DNA of 64,000 nt from an uncultured Chlorobiota bacterium (GTDB taxonomy: Bacteria; Bacteroidota; Ignavibacteria; UBA10030; UBA6906): NCBI GenBank assembly GCA_900696645.1, contig CAADGV010000009.1, positions 77,583 through 141,582 of the forward strand, given 5' to 3'. A program made the translations under genes and the position numbers. The notes under the pieces are model-generated. The model saw only the letters and a program-made list of their open reading frames with translations. It did no database searches and was not told where the DNA came from. Positions 16,490 to 25,130 of this stretch are shown here, one piece after another (position 1 is the stretch's first letter; each line of letters starts with the position of its first letter).

Positions 16490-16978
16490 ATGAGCGAGCG
16501 AGATCAATTCATACAGACGTGGGAACGCGAGTTCCAGACAACACTGAAAGTGTTGAAGGCGTATCCTGCTGACAAGCTCGATTTGAAGCCTGCGGAAAAG
16601 TCTAAGTCTGCGCGTGATTTGTTGTTTGTGTTCGCCGCGGAACAACATTTCTTCTCTCAAATTCTCGATGGCGCGCTCGACTTCACCTCGTCTGCTCCCA
16701 AGCCACCCGCCACTCTCGATGAGATTGTCAGTGCAACGGAGAAAGGCAATGCTGCTCTCGTGGCAAAAATCAAAGCAATGCCCGATGCAAGCTTCGACGA
16801 AAAGGTCGTATTCCCAGTGGCGCCAAAAACAATGCAGCCGGTTCGGAAGATGGATCTTTCCTGGATGATGTTGATGGATTCGATTCATCATCGCGGGCAG
16901 CTTTCTGTTTACATCAGACTCGCCGGAGGCAAAGTGCCGTCCATCTACGGCCCGACGGCGGATGAGCCGTGGATGTAG
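16490..16978 (+). CDS. DinB-like family protein
   Basis: A 162-residue four-helix protein of the DinB/YfiT-like superfamily. The early and late histidines expected for the metal site are seen at AAEQHFFSQ and DSIHHRGQLSVY. Such proteins are metal-dependent thiol S-transferases or have no known function. It lies between preA and the dihydropyrimidinase gene and probably shares their transcript, though it has no known part in pyrimidine breakdown. The ATG at 16490 follows AAAGGAG. Confidence 0.75.
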   Translation: MSERDQFIQTWEREFQTTLKVLKAYPADKLDLKPAEKSKSARDLLFVFAAEQHFFSQILDGALDFTSSAPKPPATLDEIVSATEKGNAALVAKIKAMPDASFDEKVVFPVAPKTMQPVRKMDLSWMMLMDSIHHRGQLSVYIRLAGGKVPSIYGPTADEPWM

Positions 16979-17007
16979 GATGTAAAGCTCACTACAAGGA
17001 GAAACAG

Positions 17008-18396
17008 ATGTCAATCCTCATCAAAAACGGCCGCATCATTACTGCTGAGCAAGACTATTCGGCCGATATTTATTGCGAAGATGAACATATCACGCGTATC
17101 GGCAAACAACTGGATGCTCCGCCGAACGCCACAGTCGTAGATGCTACGGGAAAGTATGTGTTTCCCGGCTTCATTGATCCGCACGTCCACATCTATCTCC
17201 CCTTCATGGGCACGTTCGCCAAAGACACACATGAATCGGCGAGCAAAGCGGCGCTCGTCGGTGGCACGACGACGTTCATCGAAATGATTTGCCAGTCGTG
17301 TTCAGAGCAGCCGCTCGCAGACGGATTCGAATTGTGGCGGGGCAAAGCTGAAGGCAACAGTGCATGTGATTTTACATTCCATCAGGCCGTGACTCGTCTC
17401 GACAAAGAGACGGAAGGCCAGCTGACGGAAATCGTCCGGAGCGGCATTACCAGTTTCAAAGTATTTCTTGCGTACAAAGGCGCGTTCGGCATTTCTGACG
17501 AGGAGTTGTATCATACGATGCGTTTGGCGAAGAAGCTTGGGGTGATCGTTACAGCGCATTGCGAGAATGCAGACGCGGTACTCGCGTTACAGCAGAAGCT
17601 TCTTGCCGAAGGAAAGACGGGCCCTGAATGGCATTATTGGAGTCGTCCCCCCCGCGTCGAAGCAGAAGGTGTGCATCACCTCCTGACGTTTGCAGAAATA
17701 CATGGCACGCACTGTTACCTCGTCCACACGAGCTGCGAGGAAGCGTTGCAGGAAGCATTGCTTGCGATGCAACGCGGTGTCAATGTGCGGGTCGAGACGC
17801 TGATTCAGTATTTGCTGCTGGATAAGAGTCACGCCGAACTTCCGAATTTTGAAGGGTCAAAGTATGTCATGTCGCCGCCGTTGCGCGACAAGCGGAATCA
17901 AGAGATTTTCTGGAACGCGTTGCGGCAAGGGTTCGTCTCGACGGTGGCTACCGATCACGCACCGTTTGATTTCAAGGGACAGAAAGAAATGGGACGCGGC
18001 GATTTTACGAAAATCCCCAACGGCATCCCGTCACTCGAAGATCGCATCAACCTGTTGTACACTCACGGCGTCTGCGAAGGCCGTCTCGATTTGAATACGT
18101 TCGTTGATTGCGCCAGCACGCAAGCGGCGAAGTTGTTCGGTTTGTATCCGCGCAAAGGTACGATCGCTATTGGCAGCGATGCCGATCTGGTCGTGTACGA
18201 TCCGACGTATCGCGGAACGATTTCAGCCCGTACACATCACCTCAATCTTGACTATAGCGCCTTTGAAGGTTGGGAGATCAAAGGAAGGCCGCATGTCGTG
18301 ACCGTGCGCGGCGAAGTTGCGGCACGTGACGGAAAGTTTGTCGGTACGGTCGGGCGCGGCAAGTTGCTCAAACGGGACACTCATGCCAGCAGATAG
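17008..18396 (+). CDS. dihydropyrimidinase
   Basis: A 462-residue cyclic amidohydrolase that opens dihydrouracil to N-carbamoyl-beta-alanine. Metal ligands are visible: HVH in FIDPHVHIYL, the carboxylated lysine in TSFKVFLAYKG, histidines in TAHCEN and YLVHTS, and the aspartate in VATDHAPF. Length matches D-hydantoinase/dihydropyrimidinase. It supplies the second catabolic step between PreTA and beta-ureidopropionase. CAAGGAG precedes the ATG at 17008, which decides it over an upstream in-frame ATG at 16969 inside the DinB gene. Confidence 0.9.
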   Translation: MSILIKNGRIITAEQDYSADIYCEDEHITRIGKQLDAPPNATVVDATGKYVFPGFIDPHVHIYLPFMGTFAKDTHESASKAALVGGTTTFIEMICQSCSEQPLADGFELWRGKAEGNSACDFTFHQAVTRLDKETEGQLTEIVRSGITSFKVFLAYKGAFGISDEELYHTMRLAKKLGVIVTAHCENADAVLALQQKLLAEGKTGPEWHYWSRPPRVEAEGVHHLLTFAEIHGTHCYLVHTSCEEALQEALLAMQRGVNVRVETLIQYLLLDKSHAELPNFEGSKYVMSPPLRDKRNQEIFWNALRQGFVSTVATDHAPFDFKGQKEMGRGDFTKIPNGIPSLEDRINLLYTHGVCEGRLDLNTFVDCASTQAAKLFGLYPRKGTIAIGSDADLVVYDPTYRGTISARTHHLNLDYSAFEGWEIKGRPHVVTVRGEVAARDGKFVGTVGRGKLLKRDTHASR

Positions 18397-18418
18397 AATG
18401 ACATTCTATTTTTGCCAG

Positions 18419-18480
18419 CCCACGACTTAAGTCGTGGGATCAAAAAGCACCTTGACGTTTGCAAGTCGTTTCAACGACTT
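18419..18480. repeat. paired REP-like palindromes
   Basis: CCCACGACTTAAGTCGTGGG at 18419-18438 is a perfect 20-bp palindrome. AAGTCGTT-TC-AACGACTT at 18463-18480 is a second hairpin with an 8-bp stem and a TC loop. Both share the ACGACTT/AAGTCGT unit, and the second resembles the hairpin at 5484-5501. Located between dihydropyrimidinase and the transporter, it may terminate or stabilise the upstream transcript. Confidence 0.65.
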
Positions 18481-18538
18481 CCTCTAAAGCGGCTACACCG
18501 AGTAAGTAAGATCATAATATCATCAACCGCTCCTGATT

Positions 18539-19963
18539 ATGACATCGCTTATGAATTCCGAACTGGTCGAAGTCGACCTCTCCTCCGTCAAACACAGTCC
18601 CCTCATCAACGACGACATCGCCCCGACAAAACTCTCCCAACGCACGTGGAGTACGTACAACATTGCTGCATTGTGGATCGGCATGAGCGTCTGCATTCCC
18701 ACCTACATGCTTGCCAGTGGATTGATTGCGAGCGGCATGAATTGGTGGCAAGCCTTGATGACCGTGACGCTCGGGAATGTGATCGTCCTGATTCCGATGA
18801 TCCTCAATGCACACGCCGGAACGAAATATGGCATTCCTTTTCCGGTGCTCGCCCGTGCGTCGTTCGGTACGCTCGGCTCGAATGTGCCGGCACTGCTGCG
18901 CGCTGTCGTTGCATGCGGCTGGTTCGGCATTCAAACGTGGATCGGCGGACAGGCATTTAACTCGATGATTATTCTTCTCTTGCCGCAGTGGGCAATCTTC
19001 GAGTGGGGGCCGGCAATCGGATTTCTCATTTTCTGGTCGATGAATGTGTACTTCATCGTGAAGGGAACGGAATCCATCAAATGGCTGGAGTCGTATGCCG
19101 CGCCGTTTCTGATTGCAATGGGATTGGGCTTGCTTGCATGGGCATATTTTGCTATTGGCAGCTTCGGGCCGATGTTCTCACAGCCGAGCCAGTTCGAGAC
19201 TGTCGGCGAGTTCTGGAAGGTGTTTGTTCCATCGCTGACCGGAATGGTGGGATTCTGGGCGACATTGTCTCTGAACATTCCCGACTTTACGCGCTACGCT
19301 CGAAGTCAGCGTGATCAGATGATAGGACAGGCGATCGGACTTCCGCCAACGATGGCGTTATTCTCATTTATTGGAGTTGCTGTAACATCTGCAACGGTTG
19401 TGATTTTCGGAGAGGCGATTTGGGATCCGGTTGTTCTTCTTTCGAAGTTCGAGAGTCCCGTTGTTATTTTGCTCGCACTCTTCTCACTTTCTGTCGCCAC
19501 ACTCACAACGAACATTGCAGCGAACGTCGTCTCGCCGGCAAACGACTTTGCCAATCTTTTCCCGAAAAAAATCAGCTTCAAAACCGGCGGCTTGATTACA
19601 GCCGTTCTCGGCATTGTGATGATGCCATGGAAATTGCTTGCCGACTACGGCACGTACATTTTCGGGTGGCTTGTCGGCTATTCGAGTTTCCTCGGTCCGA
19701 TTGCGGGCGTGTTGATTGCAGATTACTTTATTGTGCGAAAGCAGAGACTCAACGTCGCTGATTTGTATGTGCGGGGAGGCGAATACGAGTTTACCGGCGG
19801 GTTCAACATGAAAGCAGTGTACGCGCTTCTTGCCGGCGTTGTTCTTGCCCTCATCGGCTTGGTTGTGCCGGAGGTGCGCTTCTTGTATGATTACGCGTGG
19901 TTTGTCGGGTTTGCTGTTGCGTTTGGTATGTACGTGCTTTTGATGAAGCGCCGAACGCCTTAG
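18539..19963 (+). CDS. NCS1-family nucleobase permease
   Basis: A 474-residue inner-membrane transporter with about 12 predicted membrane segments. The N-terminal half holds WIGMSVCIPTYMLASGLI and the helix ending VACGWFGIQTWIGG, and later SLNIPDFTRYARSQRDQ, all typical of cytosine/uracil/allantoin permeases of the NCS1 family. With the catabolic enzymes upstream, uracil or thymine uptake is likely. The ribosome-binding site is weak; an alternative ATG lies four codons further in. Its stop overlaps by four bases the stop of the convergent ORF6N gene. Confidence 0.87.
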   Translation: MTSLMNSELVEVDLSSVKHSPLINDDIAPTKLSQRTWSTYNIAALWIGMSVCIPTYMLASGLIASGMNWWQALMTVTLGNVIVLIPMILNAHAGTKYGIPFPVLARASFGTLGSNVPALLRAVVACGWFGIQTWIGGQAFNSMIILLLPQWAIFEWGPAIGFLIFWSMNVYFIVKGTESIKWLESYAAPFLIAMGLGLLAWAYFAIGSFGPMFSQPSQFETVGEFWKVFVPSLTGMVGFWATLSLNIPDFTRYARSQRDQMIGQAIGLPPTMALFSFIGVAVTSATVVIFGEAIWDPVVLLSKFESPVVILLALFSLSVATLTTNIAANVVSPANDFANLFPKKISFKTGGLITAVLGIVMMPWKLLADYGTYIFGWLVGYSSFLGPIAGVLIADYFIVRKQRLNVADLYVRGGEYEFTGGFNMKAVYALLAGVVLALIGLVVPEVRFLYDYAWFVGFAVAFGMYVLLMKRRTP

Positions 19964-20520
19964 CGATCATTTGCTTCCGGTGGCCGGAACCCGATGGGTC
20001 GCCGCTTCGGCGGCTCGGGAGGTTCCATCAGTTGGCGTATTGCCTGAATGATTGAGGTGATGGTTTCGTCGTGCGTTGCAATTTTGCGTTCAAGCTCTTC
20101 CAACTTATGGGCAATTTGTGTGTGAGAGGAGAGAACCTCGCGTAATTGCACAAAGGCTCGCACAATAAGGATGCTCACCTCTGTTGCTATCGGGCTGTTG
20201 AGGACGCTGGCAAGTTGCAGAGCCCCATGTTCAGTAAGGACGTATGGCGGTCTTCGCAAGCCCATTTTTGCCGACGGTTTGGTGGTCGCAAAATGCGACC
20301 TCCAATTCTCCAACTCCGCTTTGTTCAGGCGGAACATAAAATCCCCCGGAAACCGCTCCTTATTGCGCTTCACTTGTTCGTTAAGGCGTTTCGTACTCAC
20401 GCCATAAAGACGGGCAAGGTCCGAGTCGAACATTACGCGCTTCCCGCGAATCAGCATAATTGAACTTTGGACACGCTCAAGCGGGACAATGGAAGATGAT
20501 TTCAATTGCGAAGTCTTCAT
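19960..20520 (-). CDS. ORF6N domain DNA-binding protein (second copy)
   Basis: A 186-residue paralog of the protein at 11870. The ORF6N domain spans about residues 14-105: IMLIRGKRVMFDSDLARLYGVS, then RFPGDFMFRL and PPYVLTEHGALQLASVL. A helical stretch and a PPEPPKRRPIGF tail follow, as in the first copy. Upstream on its strand is mmsA. A palindrome 46-64 nt before the ATG recurs inside its codons 72-80, the position equivalent to the internal palindrome of the first copy. Confidence 0.8.
   Translation of the reverse strand: MKTSQLKSSSIVPLERVQSSIMLIRGKRVMFDSDLARLYGVSTKRLNEQVKRNKERFPGDFMFRLNKAELENWRSHFATTKPSAKMGLRRPPYVLTEHGALQLASVLNSPIATEVSILIVRAFVQLREVLSSHTQIAHKLEELERKIATHDETITSIIQAIRQLMEPPEPPKRRPIGFRPPEANDR
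20279..20305 (-). promoter_or_regulatory. palindrome inside the second ORF6N gene
   Basis: Core GGTCGCA-AAA-TGCGACC at 20284-20300, extended by further pairing outward to 20279 and 20305 with one mismatch. On the coding strand it encodes residues NWRSHFATT (72-80). It shares TGGAGGTCGCA-NN-TTGCGACC with the palindrome upstream of the same gene. Confidence 0.75.
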
Positions 20521-20565
20521 TCAGGATCGTGTTCTTGATTTTCCGTGTTTCACCGTCAACGTAGT

Positions 20566-20584
20566 AGGTCGCAACTTGCGACCT
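20566..20584 (-). promoter_or_regulatory. palindromic operator-like site upstream of the second ORF6N gene
   Basis: AGGTCGCAA-C-TTGCGACCT is a perfect palindrome with 9-bp arms in the 71-nt gap between the mmsA stop and the ORF6N start. It nearly repeats the palindrome inside the gene at 20279-20305. Confidence 0.7.
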
Positions 20585-20591
20585 CCATTTT

Positions 20592-22100
20592 TCAGCTCAT
20601 CCAATTCACCTTCGATTCCGGATTCCACTTTATTGTCGTCTTTTTCGGTTTGGTGAGGAACTCAATGGAGCTTTTTCCAGTAATATCTCCCGCGCCAAAC
20701 TTTGAGTCATTCCATCCTCCAAACGAAAACGGCTCACGCGGAACAGGCACGCCGATATTCACGCCGATCATTCCCGCGCTTGCATGCTCGATCACGTGGC
20801 GCGCAGCGCCGCCGCTTTGCGTAAAGACGCTTGCCGCGTTGCCGTACGGATTGGCATTTTCGATCTTCAACGCATCATCGACTGTATCTGCGCGCATGAT
20901 GGCGAGGACGGGGCCGAACACTTCTTCCCGCGCAATACGCATTTCCGGTTTGACAAAATCGATGACCGTCGGTCCGACGTAAAAGCCCTCTTCCTTTCCC
21001 TCAACAACACAATTGCGCCCGTCGACAAGCACCTTTGCTCCCTGTTTCTCCGCCTCGGTGATGTATCCCTCGATACGTTCCTTTGCCTTCTTCGAAATGA
21101 CGGCGCCGAGATTCTTACCGGGTATGATCTTGCGGGACTCGTCACATAACTTTTTGATGATATGATCGACGTTGCCGACCGCGACCATTGCCGACGCGGC
21201 CATGCAGCGTTGTCCCGCGCAGCCGCTCATGCTTGCGGCAACGTTCGATGCCGTCATGTCCTCGTGTGCATCGGGGAGAACGATAAGATGGTTCTTCGCT
21301 CCGCCGAGACACAACGCCCGTTTGAGATTTGCTGTTGAGCGTTGGTAGACAAGCTTTGCAACTTTGGTCGAGCCGACGAACGTCACAGCATCAATGCCGG
21401 GATGATCGCAAATCGCCTCGACAGCTTCCTGTCCGCCGTGAACGATGTTGAAAACGCCGTCAGGAAGCCCCGCCTCCTTCAATAATTCCGCGATGCGAAT
21501 GGAACTCAACGGCACAAGTTCCGACGGCTTCAGAATCATCGTGTTGCCGAGAACAAGCGCGTTCGGTATTGTCCAGTTCGGCACCATGTTCGGGAAGTTG
21601 AACGGCGTAATTGAGGCGACAACTCCGACAGGGTAACGGTCGATTCTGCATTCGACGCCCTTGCTTACTTCAAGAACTTCGCCGCTCAGGAGTTGCGGCA
21701 TCGAGCAGGCGAACTCGGTGACTTCAATTGCTTTCTCCACTTCGGCAATCGATTCGCCGATCGTCTTGCCGTTTTCTTCATGCACCAGCGCCGCAAGTTC
21801 CTGCATGTGTTTTTCCATTAATGCTTTATATCGGAAGAAGACCTGCACGCGTTCCTTAACGGGTGTGTTCGACCACACCGGAAACGTCTTCCGTGCCGAG
21901 GCAACCGCATCGTCAACATCTTGCGGTACGGAAAGTGGAACCTTTGCAATTGTCTGTCCCACTGAAGGGTTCATGACAGGTTGGAGATTCGTGCTGCGGG
22001 AATCAATCCATCTTCCGTTCACGTAGTTCATCAGTACGCGAATGCCGTTGGAGGGTTTTGTTGCGGATACAATTGAAGGTACTTCAGCCACGAGGGACAT
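20592..22100 (-). CDS. mmsA: CoA-acylating methylmalonate/malonate semialdehyde dehydrogenase
   Basis: A 502-residue aldehyde dehydrogenase of the MmsA/IolA type. The catalytic cysteine sits in GCAGQRCMAAS, the form specific to these CoA-dependent enzymes, and the NAD-binding GSTKVAKLVY is present. Here it probably converts malonate semialdehyde from beta-alanine deamination to acetyl-CoA and CO2, closing the pyrimidine pathway. It is transcribed towards the other pathway genes from the minus strand, with GGAGGCAG before the ATG. Confidence 0.9.
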   Translation of the reverse strand: MSLVAEVPSIVSATKPSNGIRVLMNYVNGRWIDSRSTNLQPVMNPSVGQTIAKVPLSVPQDVDDAVASARKTFPVWSNTPVKERVQVFFRYKALMEKHMQELAALVHEENGKTIGESIAEVEKAIEVTEFACSMPQLLSGEVLEVSKGVECRIDRYPVGVVASITPFNFPNMVPNWTIPNALVLGNTMILKPSELVPLSSIRIAELLKEAGLPDGVFNIVHGGQEAVEAICDHPGIDAVTFVGSTKVAKLVYQRSTANLKRALCLGGAKNHLIVLPDAHEDMTASNVAASMSGCAGQRCMAASAMVAVGNVDHIIKKLCDESRKIIPGKNLGAVISKKAKERIEGYITEAEKQGAKVLVDGRNCVVEGKEEGFYVGPTVIDFVKPEMRIAREEVFGPVLAIMRADTVDDALKIENANPYGNAASVFTQSGGAARHVIEHASAGMIGVNIGVPVPREPFSFGGWNDSKFGAGDITGKSSIEFLTKPKKTTIKWNPESKVNWMS

Positions 22101-22132
22101 GACTCTGCCTCCTTGCTTGATGAGAGAATGGA

Positions 22133-22687
22133 TTACTCGAATTCGAAAACAATGTCGGTGGGAAATGAGAGCCCGGTGAGCAACGCTGAGCGGACAAGAT
22201 CGGTAGTAGTAAATCGTATCCCTTGAACATAACGAACTTCCTCAAGGACAACGACTTCTATTGATCGGTCAAACGGATTGACAATCCAGTATTCCGTCAC
22301 TCCGTATTTCTCATACAGCGTCTTTTTTGTTGTGCGGTCTGTTTTCTCGGTTCCTTCAGAGAGGATTGCAACAATGAAATCGGGTGCCGCAATGCTGTTC
22401 TTCTTCGTGATAATGTGGTCGCGGGTCCTGGAGATAAGCATCAAGTCCGGCTGCGCAACATCCGTCATGGAGAAGACTACATCCGTTGGGGCGAGAAGGA
22501 GTTTCCCCCATTTGTTCTCATGAATGAAAGGGGTGAAGATGTTGGTGAGTTGCCAGAGAATAAGTTGATGTTCGGGAATCGGCGAGGGTGACATGTGCAG
22601 GTCTCCGTCAATGATCTCGTACCTCTTCCCGTCGTTGGGAAGAGTCAGGTAGTCGTCGTATGTAAAGATGATGCCTTGTGCTTGCAT
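22133..22687 (-). CDS. Uma2 family putative endonuclease
   Basis: A 184-residue PD-(D/E)XK-like protein of the Uma2/DUF820 family. FTYDDYLTLPNDGKRYEIIDGDL at the N-terminus and QPDLMLIS, ILSEGTEKTDRTTKK and KYGVTEYWIVNP match the family and its nuclease core. Function is unknown; such genes are scattered in multiple copies and are often mobile. The ATG at 22687 is preferred because AAGGAG lies just upstream on the minus strand; a longer frame reaches 22744. Confidence 0.8.
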   Translation of the reverse strand: MQAQGIIFTYDDYLTLPNDGKRYEIIDGDLHMSPSPIPEHQLILWQLTNIFTPFIHENKWGKLLLAPTDVVFSMTDVAQPDLMLISRTRDHIITKKNSIAAPDFIVAILSEGTEKTDRTTKKTLYEKYGVTEYWIVNPFDRSIEVVVLEEVRYVQGIRFTTTDLVRSALLTGLSFPTDIVFEFE

Positions 22688-22805
22688 GGTGCTCCTTGTG
22701 CCGAACTGCAAGCATAATCTCACTGAATCGCGCAAGAAAGTCAAGGCCTTCTTGACTAAGCAAGTCTCCTGTTGGATGTTGATTCAGTTTATCACAATCA
22801 CGAGA

Positions 22806-23238
22806 ATGAAATCTCTTTCTCCAGCAATCACCACCATTGGCGAGGTGTTGGTTGATCTTGTGGCTACTGCGGCGGGACCGTTAGCCGGTGTGCTGGGATT
22901 TGTCAAAGCTCTCGGCGTTGAAGGGGCAAACGGAAGAGGGAGAGCGGGATTTTGAGTTTTGGGAGGAGACGTCCGCCGGCGAATGGATTTGTTCGGGGTT
23001 TCACAACAACGCCTGTCGATACGACCGGTTGCGGCATGCTTTCTTCGCGGCGCTTCTACATCGGCTTGCGCACACCAACATCCCGGTTGGTGATTTATCC
23101 GCGGAAGAGTTAACTTCAATATGTCGGTTTGCGAATGCCGTGGGCGCGTTGACCTCGCTCAAACGGGGCGGGGCTGCGGCGATTCCCTTTCCAGCCGATG
23201 TCGTAAGATTGTTGAAGAGGAAGAATCGGGATAACTGA
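22806..23238 (+). pseudogene. fructokinase (PfkB family) pseudogene
   Basis: The first 40 codons read TTIGEVLVDLVATAAGPLAG, the start of a PfkB-type sugar kinase. The frame then breaks, and the sequence resumes with the C-terminal end: VDTTGCG, a one-base deletion, then AFFAALLHRLAHTNIP and AAAIPFP. About 200 central codons are missing. VDTTGCGD would be the catalytic-aspartate motif, now frameshifted. This is a clear remnant, with no function expected. Confidence 0.8.
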
Positions 23239-23331
23239 TTGTAGATTGCGGTTATGTTAGTATTCTCCCCTGCAATCTCGAATCGACAGTCCGTAATCCG
23301 TAATCCGTAAATTACCAACCAACGAACACTC

Positions 23332-24819
23332 TTGACCATTTCTCAGCCAATCAACTTCGAACCCCGGCTCCGGTTTCTCGAGGACAAGCCTCTCGCTATT
23401 GTTGATGTCGAGACAACGGGCGGGAATGCTATGTATGGCCGGATCATCGACGTGGCGGTCATTCGTATCGAGAAGGGGAGAGTTGTCAAGGAATTTCAAT
23501 CGCTTGTCAATCCCGACCGGTTCGTGCCGCATGAAATTGAGTTGCTTACCGGTATCTCCTCGGAAAGTCTGTCACATGCTCCGATGTTTTATTCGATTGC
23601 ACGGGAATTGTTCAAGATGCTCGATGGCGTAATCTTCGTCGCACACAACGCCCGGTTCGATTACGGGTTTATTAAGAACGAGTTCAGACGGCTTGGACGG
23701 GAATTCAGCGCGAAATGTTTGTGCACGGTGAAGCTCTCACGCAAACTTTTCCCGATGCATCGCAACCACAATCTTGACAGCGTCATGACGCGTCACGGGA
23801 TTGAATGCCCGGCACGCCATCGCGCTATGGGAGATGCCCGTGTCGTGATGGATTTTCTCTGCAAAGTGCAGGACGAAGTAACGCCCGAACTGTTGACACG
23901 TGCCGTCAATGCAATTCTGAAAACAAGCAGTCTCCCACCACAACTTGACAAAGAGACAATTGACGCAGTGCCCGAAACGCCCGGCGTGTATTTGTTCTAC
24001 GGGAAGAACGGCGAATTGCTCTATGTCGGGAAAAGCGTCTCTCTCCGCGATCGCGTGATGTCGCATTTCTCCGGCGATCATCGTTCTGCAAAAGAGATGG
24101 AGGTGGCACATCAGGTGGCACGCATCGAGACGAGGCAGACGACGGGTGAACTTGGCGCGTTGCTGCTTGAATCGCAGCTCATCAAAGAACTCCGCCCGAT
24201 GTACAACGTTGCCTCGCGCCGCCATCGCGATCTCGTTCTCGCCCGGCGTGTCACGACGTCGACCGGGTATTCGAGCATTGTTCTTGAAAAGACTCATGAA
24301 ATAGAAATTGACCTTGAAGCGCCGATCATGGGCATCTTCAAGAACATGCCGCAGGCAAAGGAATATCTCGCGCAGATCACACGGGAATTCCGTCTCTGTC
24401 AGAGACTTCTCGGCATTCATCAAACCAACTCCTATTGCTTTGCATATCACTTGCATCAATGCGATGGCGCTTGCATGGGTGAAGAACCGGCCGAAGCCTA
24501 CAACGCCCGCGTGGAAGAAGCGTTTGCCGAAAGACGCGTGAAGGCGTGGCCGTTCAACGGAGGCATTGTTATCGAAGAGCGGAATCCTGTGACGAACGAA
24601 GGCGAGGCATTTCTGATTGACAACTGGTGTTTGCTGTCGTGTTTCAGGTTTACCGAATTCGGTCAGACGGAATTGTTCAAGAGCGTGAGCAGGTTCGATT
24701 TTGACGCATACAAGATTCTTGCGCGCTACATCCTTAATCCGCACAACCTCCGGAACATCAAGCACGTGAACATAAACGAGCTGTATAGAGCTTCGGACGA
24801 TTTTACGAGATTAGATTAG
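23332..24819 (+). CDS. DnaQ-type exonuclease fused to a GIY-YIG (UvrC N-terminal) nuclease
   Basis: A 495-residue protein. Residues 20-190 form a DEDDh 3'-5' exonuclease with VDVETTG, HNARFDYGF and HRAMGDARVV. Residues 205-300 are a GIY-YIG nuclease: PGVYLFYGKNGELLYVGKS with the glutamate in GALLLESQLIKEL. The remainder resembles the UvrC/Cho region after the nuclease. This fusion is known and is usually annotated as a polymerase III epsilon-like/UvrC-like repair protein. It starts at a TTG; no stronger start is visible. A DUF493 gene follows after 8 nt. Confidence 0.85.
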   Translation: MTISQPINFEPRLRFLEDKPLAIVDVETTGGNAMYGRIIDVAVIRIEKGRVVKEFQSLVNPDRFVPHEIELLTGISSESLSHAPMFYSIARELFKMLDGVIFVAHNARFDYGFIKNEFRRLGREFSAKCLCTVKLSRKLFPMHRNHNLDSVMTRHGIECPARHRAMGDARVVMDFLCKVQDEVTPELLTRAVNAILKTSSLPPQLDKETIDAVPETPGVYLFYGKNGELLYVGKSVSLRDRVMSHFSGDHRSAKEMEVAHQVARIETRQTTGELGALLLESQLIKELRPMYNVASRRHRDLVLARRVTTSTGYSSIVLEKTHEIEIDLEAPIMGIFKNMPQAKEYLAQITREFRLCQRLLGIHQTNSYCFAYHLHQCDGACMGEEPAEAYNARVEEAFAERRVKAWPFNGGIVIEERNPVTNEGEAFLIDNWCLLSCFRFTEFGQTELFKSVSRFDFDAYKILARYILNPHNLRNIKHVNINELYRASDDFTRLD

Positions 24820-24827
24820 AGGGAAGG

Positions 24828-25088
24828 TTGGAGAACAGAAACGAGGAACTGAAGATCATCTATCCCCATCAATGGACGTACGTTGTGATCGGATTGAACG
24901 AGCACGACGTACGAACTGCTATCGGGGAAGTGTTGCATGAGCGGGCCTATGAGATTGTGTTTTCCAAATCAAGCGCGCAGGGGAAGTATGTATCGCTTCG
25001 AGTGACCATGATCGTGAGCGACGAAGATGATCGCGGGCGGATCTATCAATCGTTGAACGATCACCCCTCTACCAAAATCGTTATTTGA
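24828..25088 (+). CDS. DUF493/YbeD-like protein
   Basis: An 86-residue protein resembling YbeD: YPHQWTYVVIGL near the start, then SAQGKYVSLRVTMIVSDEDDRGRIYQ and a final HPSTKIVI, the pattern of this ACT-like fold. A regulatory ligand-binding role is supposed for the family. It begins at a TTG eight bases after the nuclease stop with GGGAAGG before it, suggesting co-transcription. Confidence 0.7.
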   Translation: MENRNEELKIIYPHQWTYVVIGLNEHDVRTAIGEVLHERAYEIVFSKSSAQGKYVSLRVTMIVSDEDDRGRIYQSLNDHPSTKIVI

Positions 25089-25130
25089 TATTCCCGGAAC
25101 GCACACACTATTTAGTTCAGGAGGTACCTT

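Noticed and set aside
11870-20520. ORF6N genes as signs of a prophage
   Set aside because: No integrase, terminase, capsid or tail genes lie around them; the neighbours are metabolic.
23288-23312. Tandem CCGTAAT repeats
   Set aside because: Three short adjacent copies only, no spacers; not a CRISPR array. No array was seen anywhere in the window.
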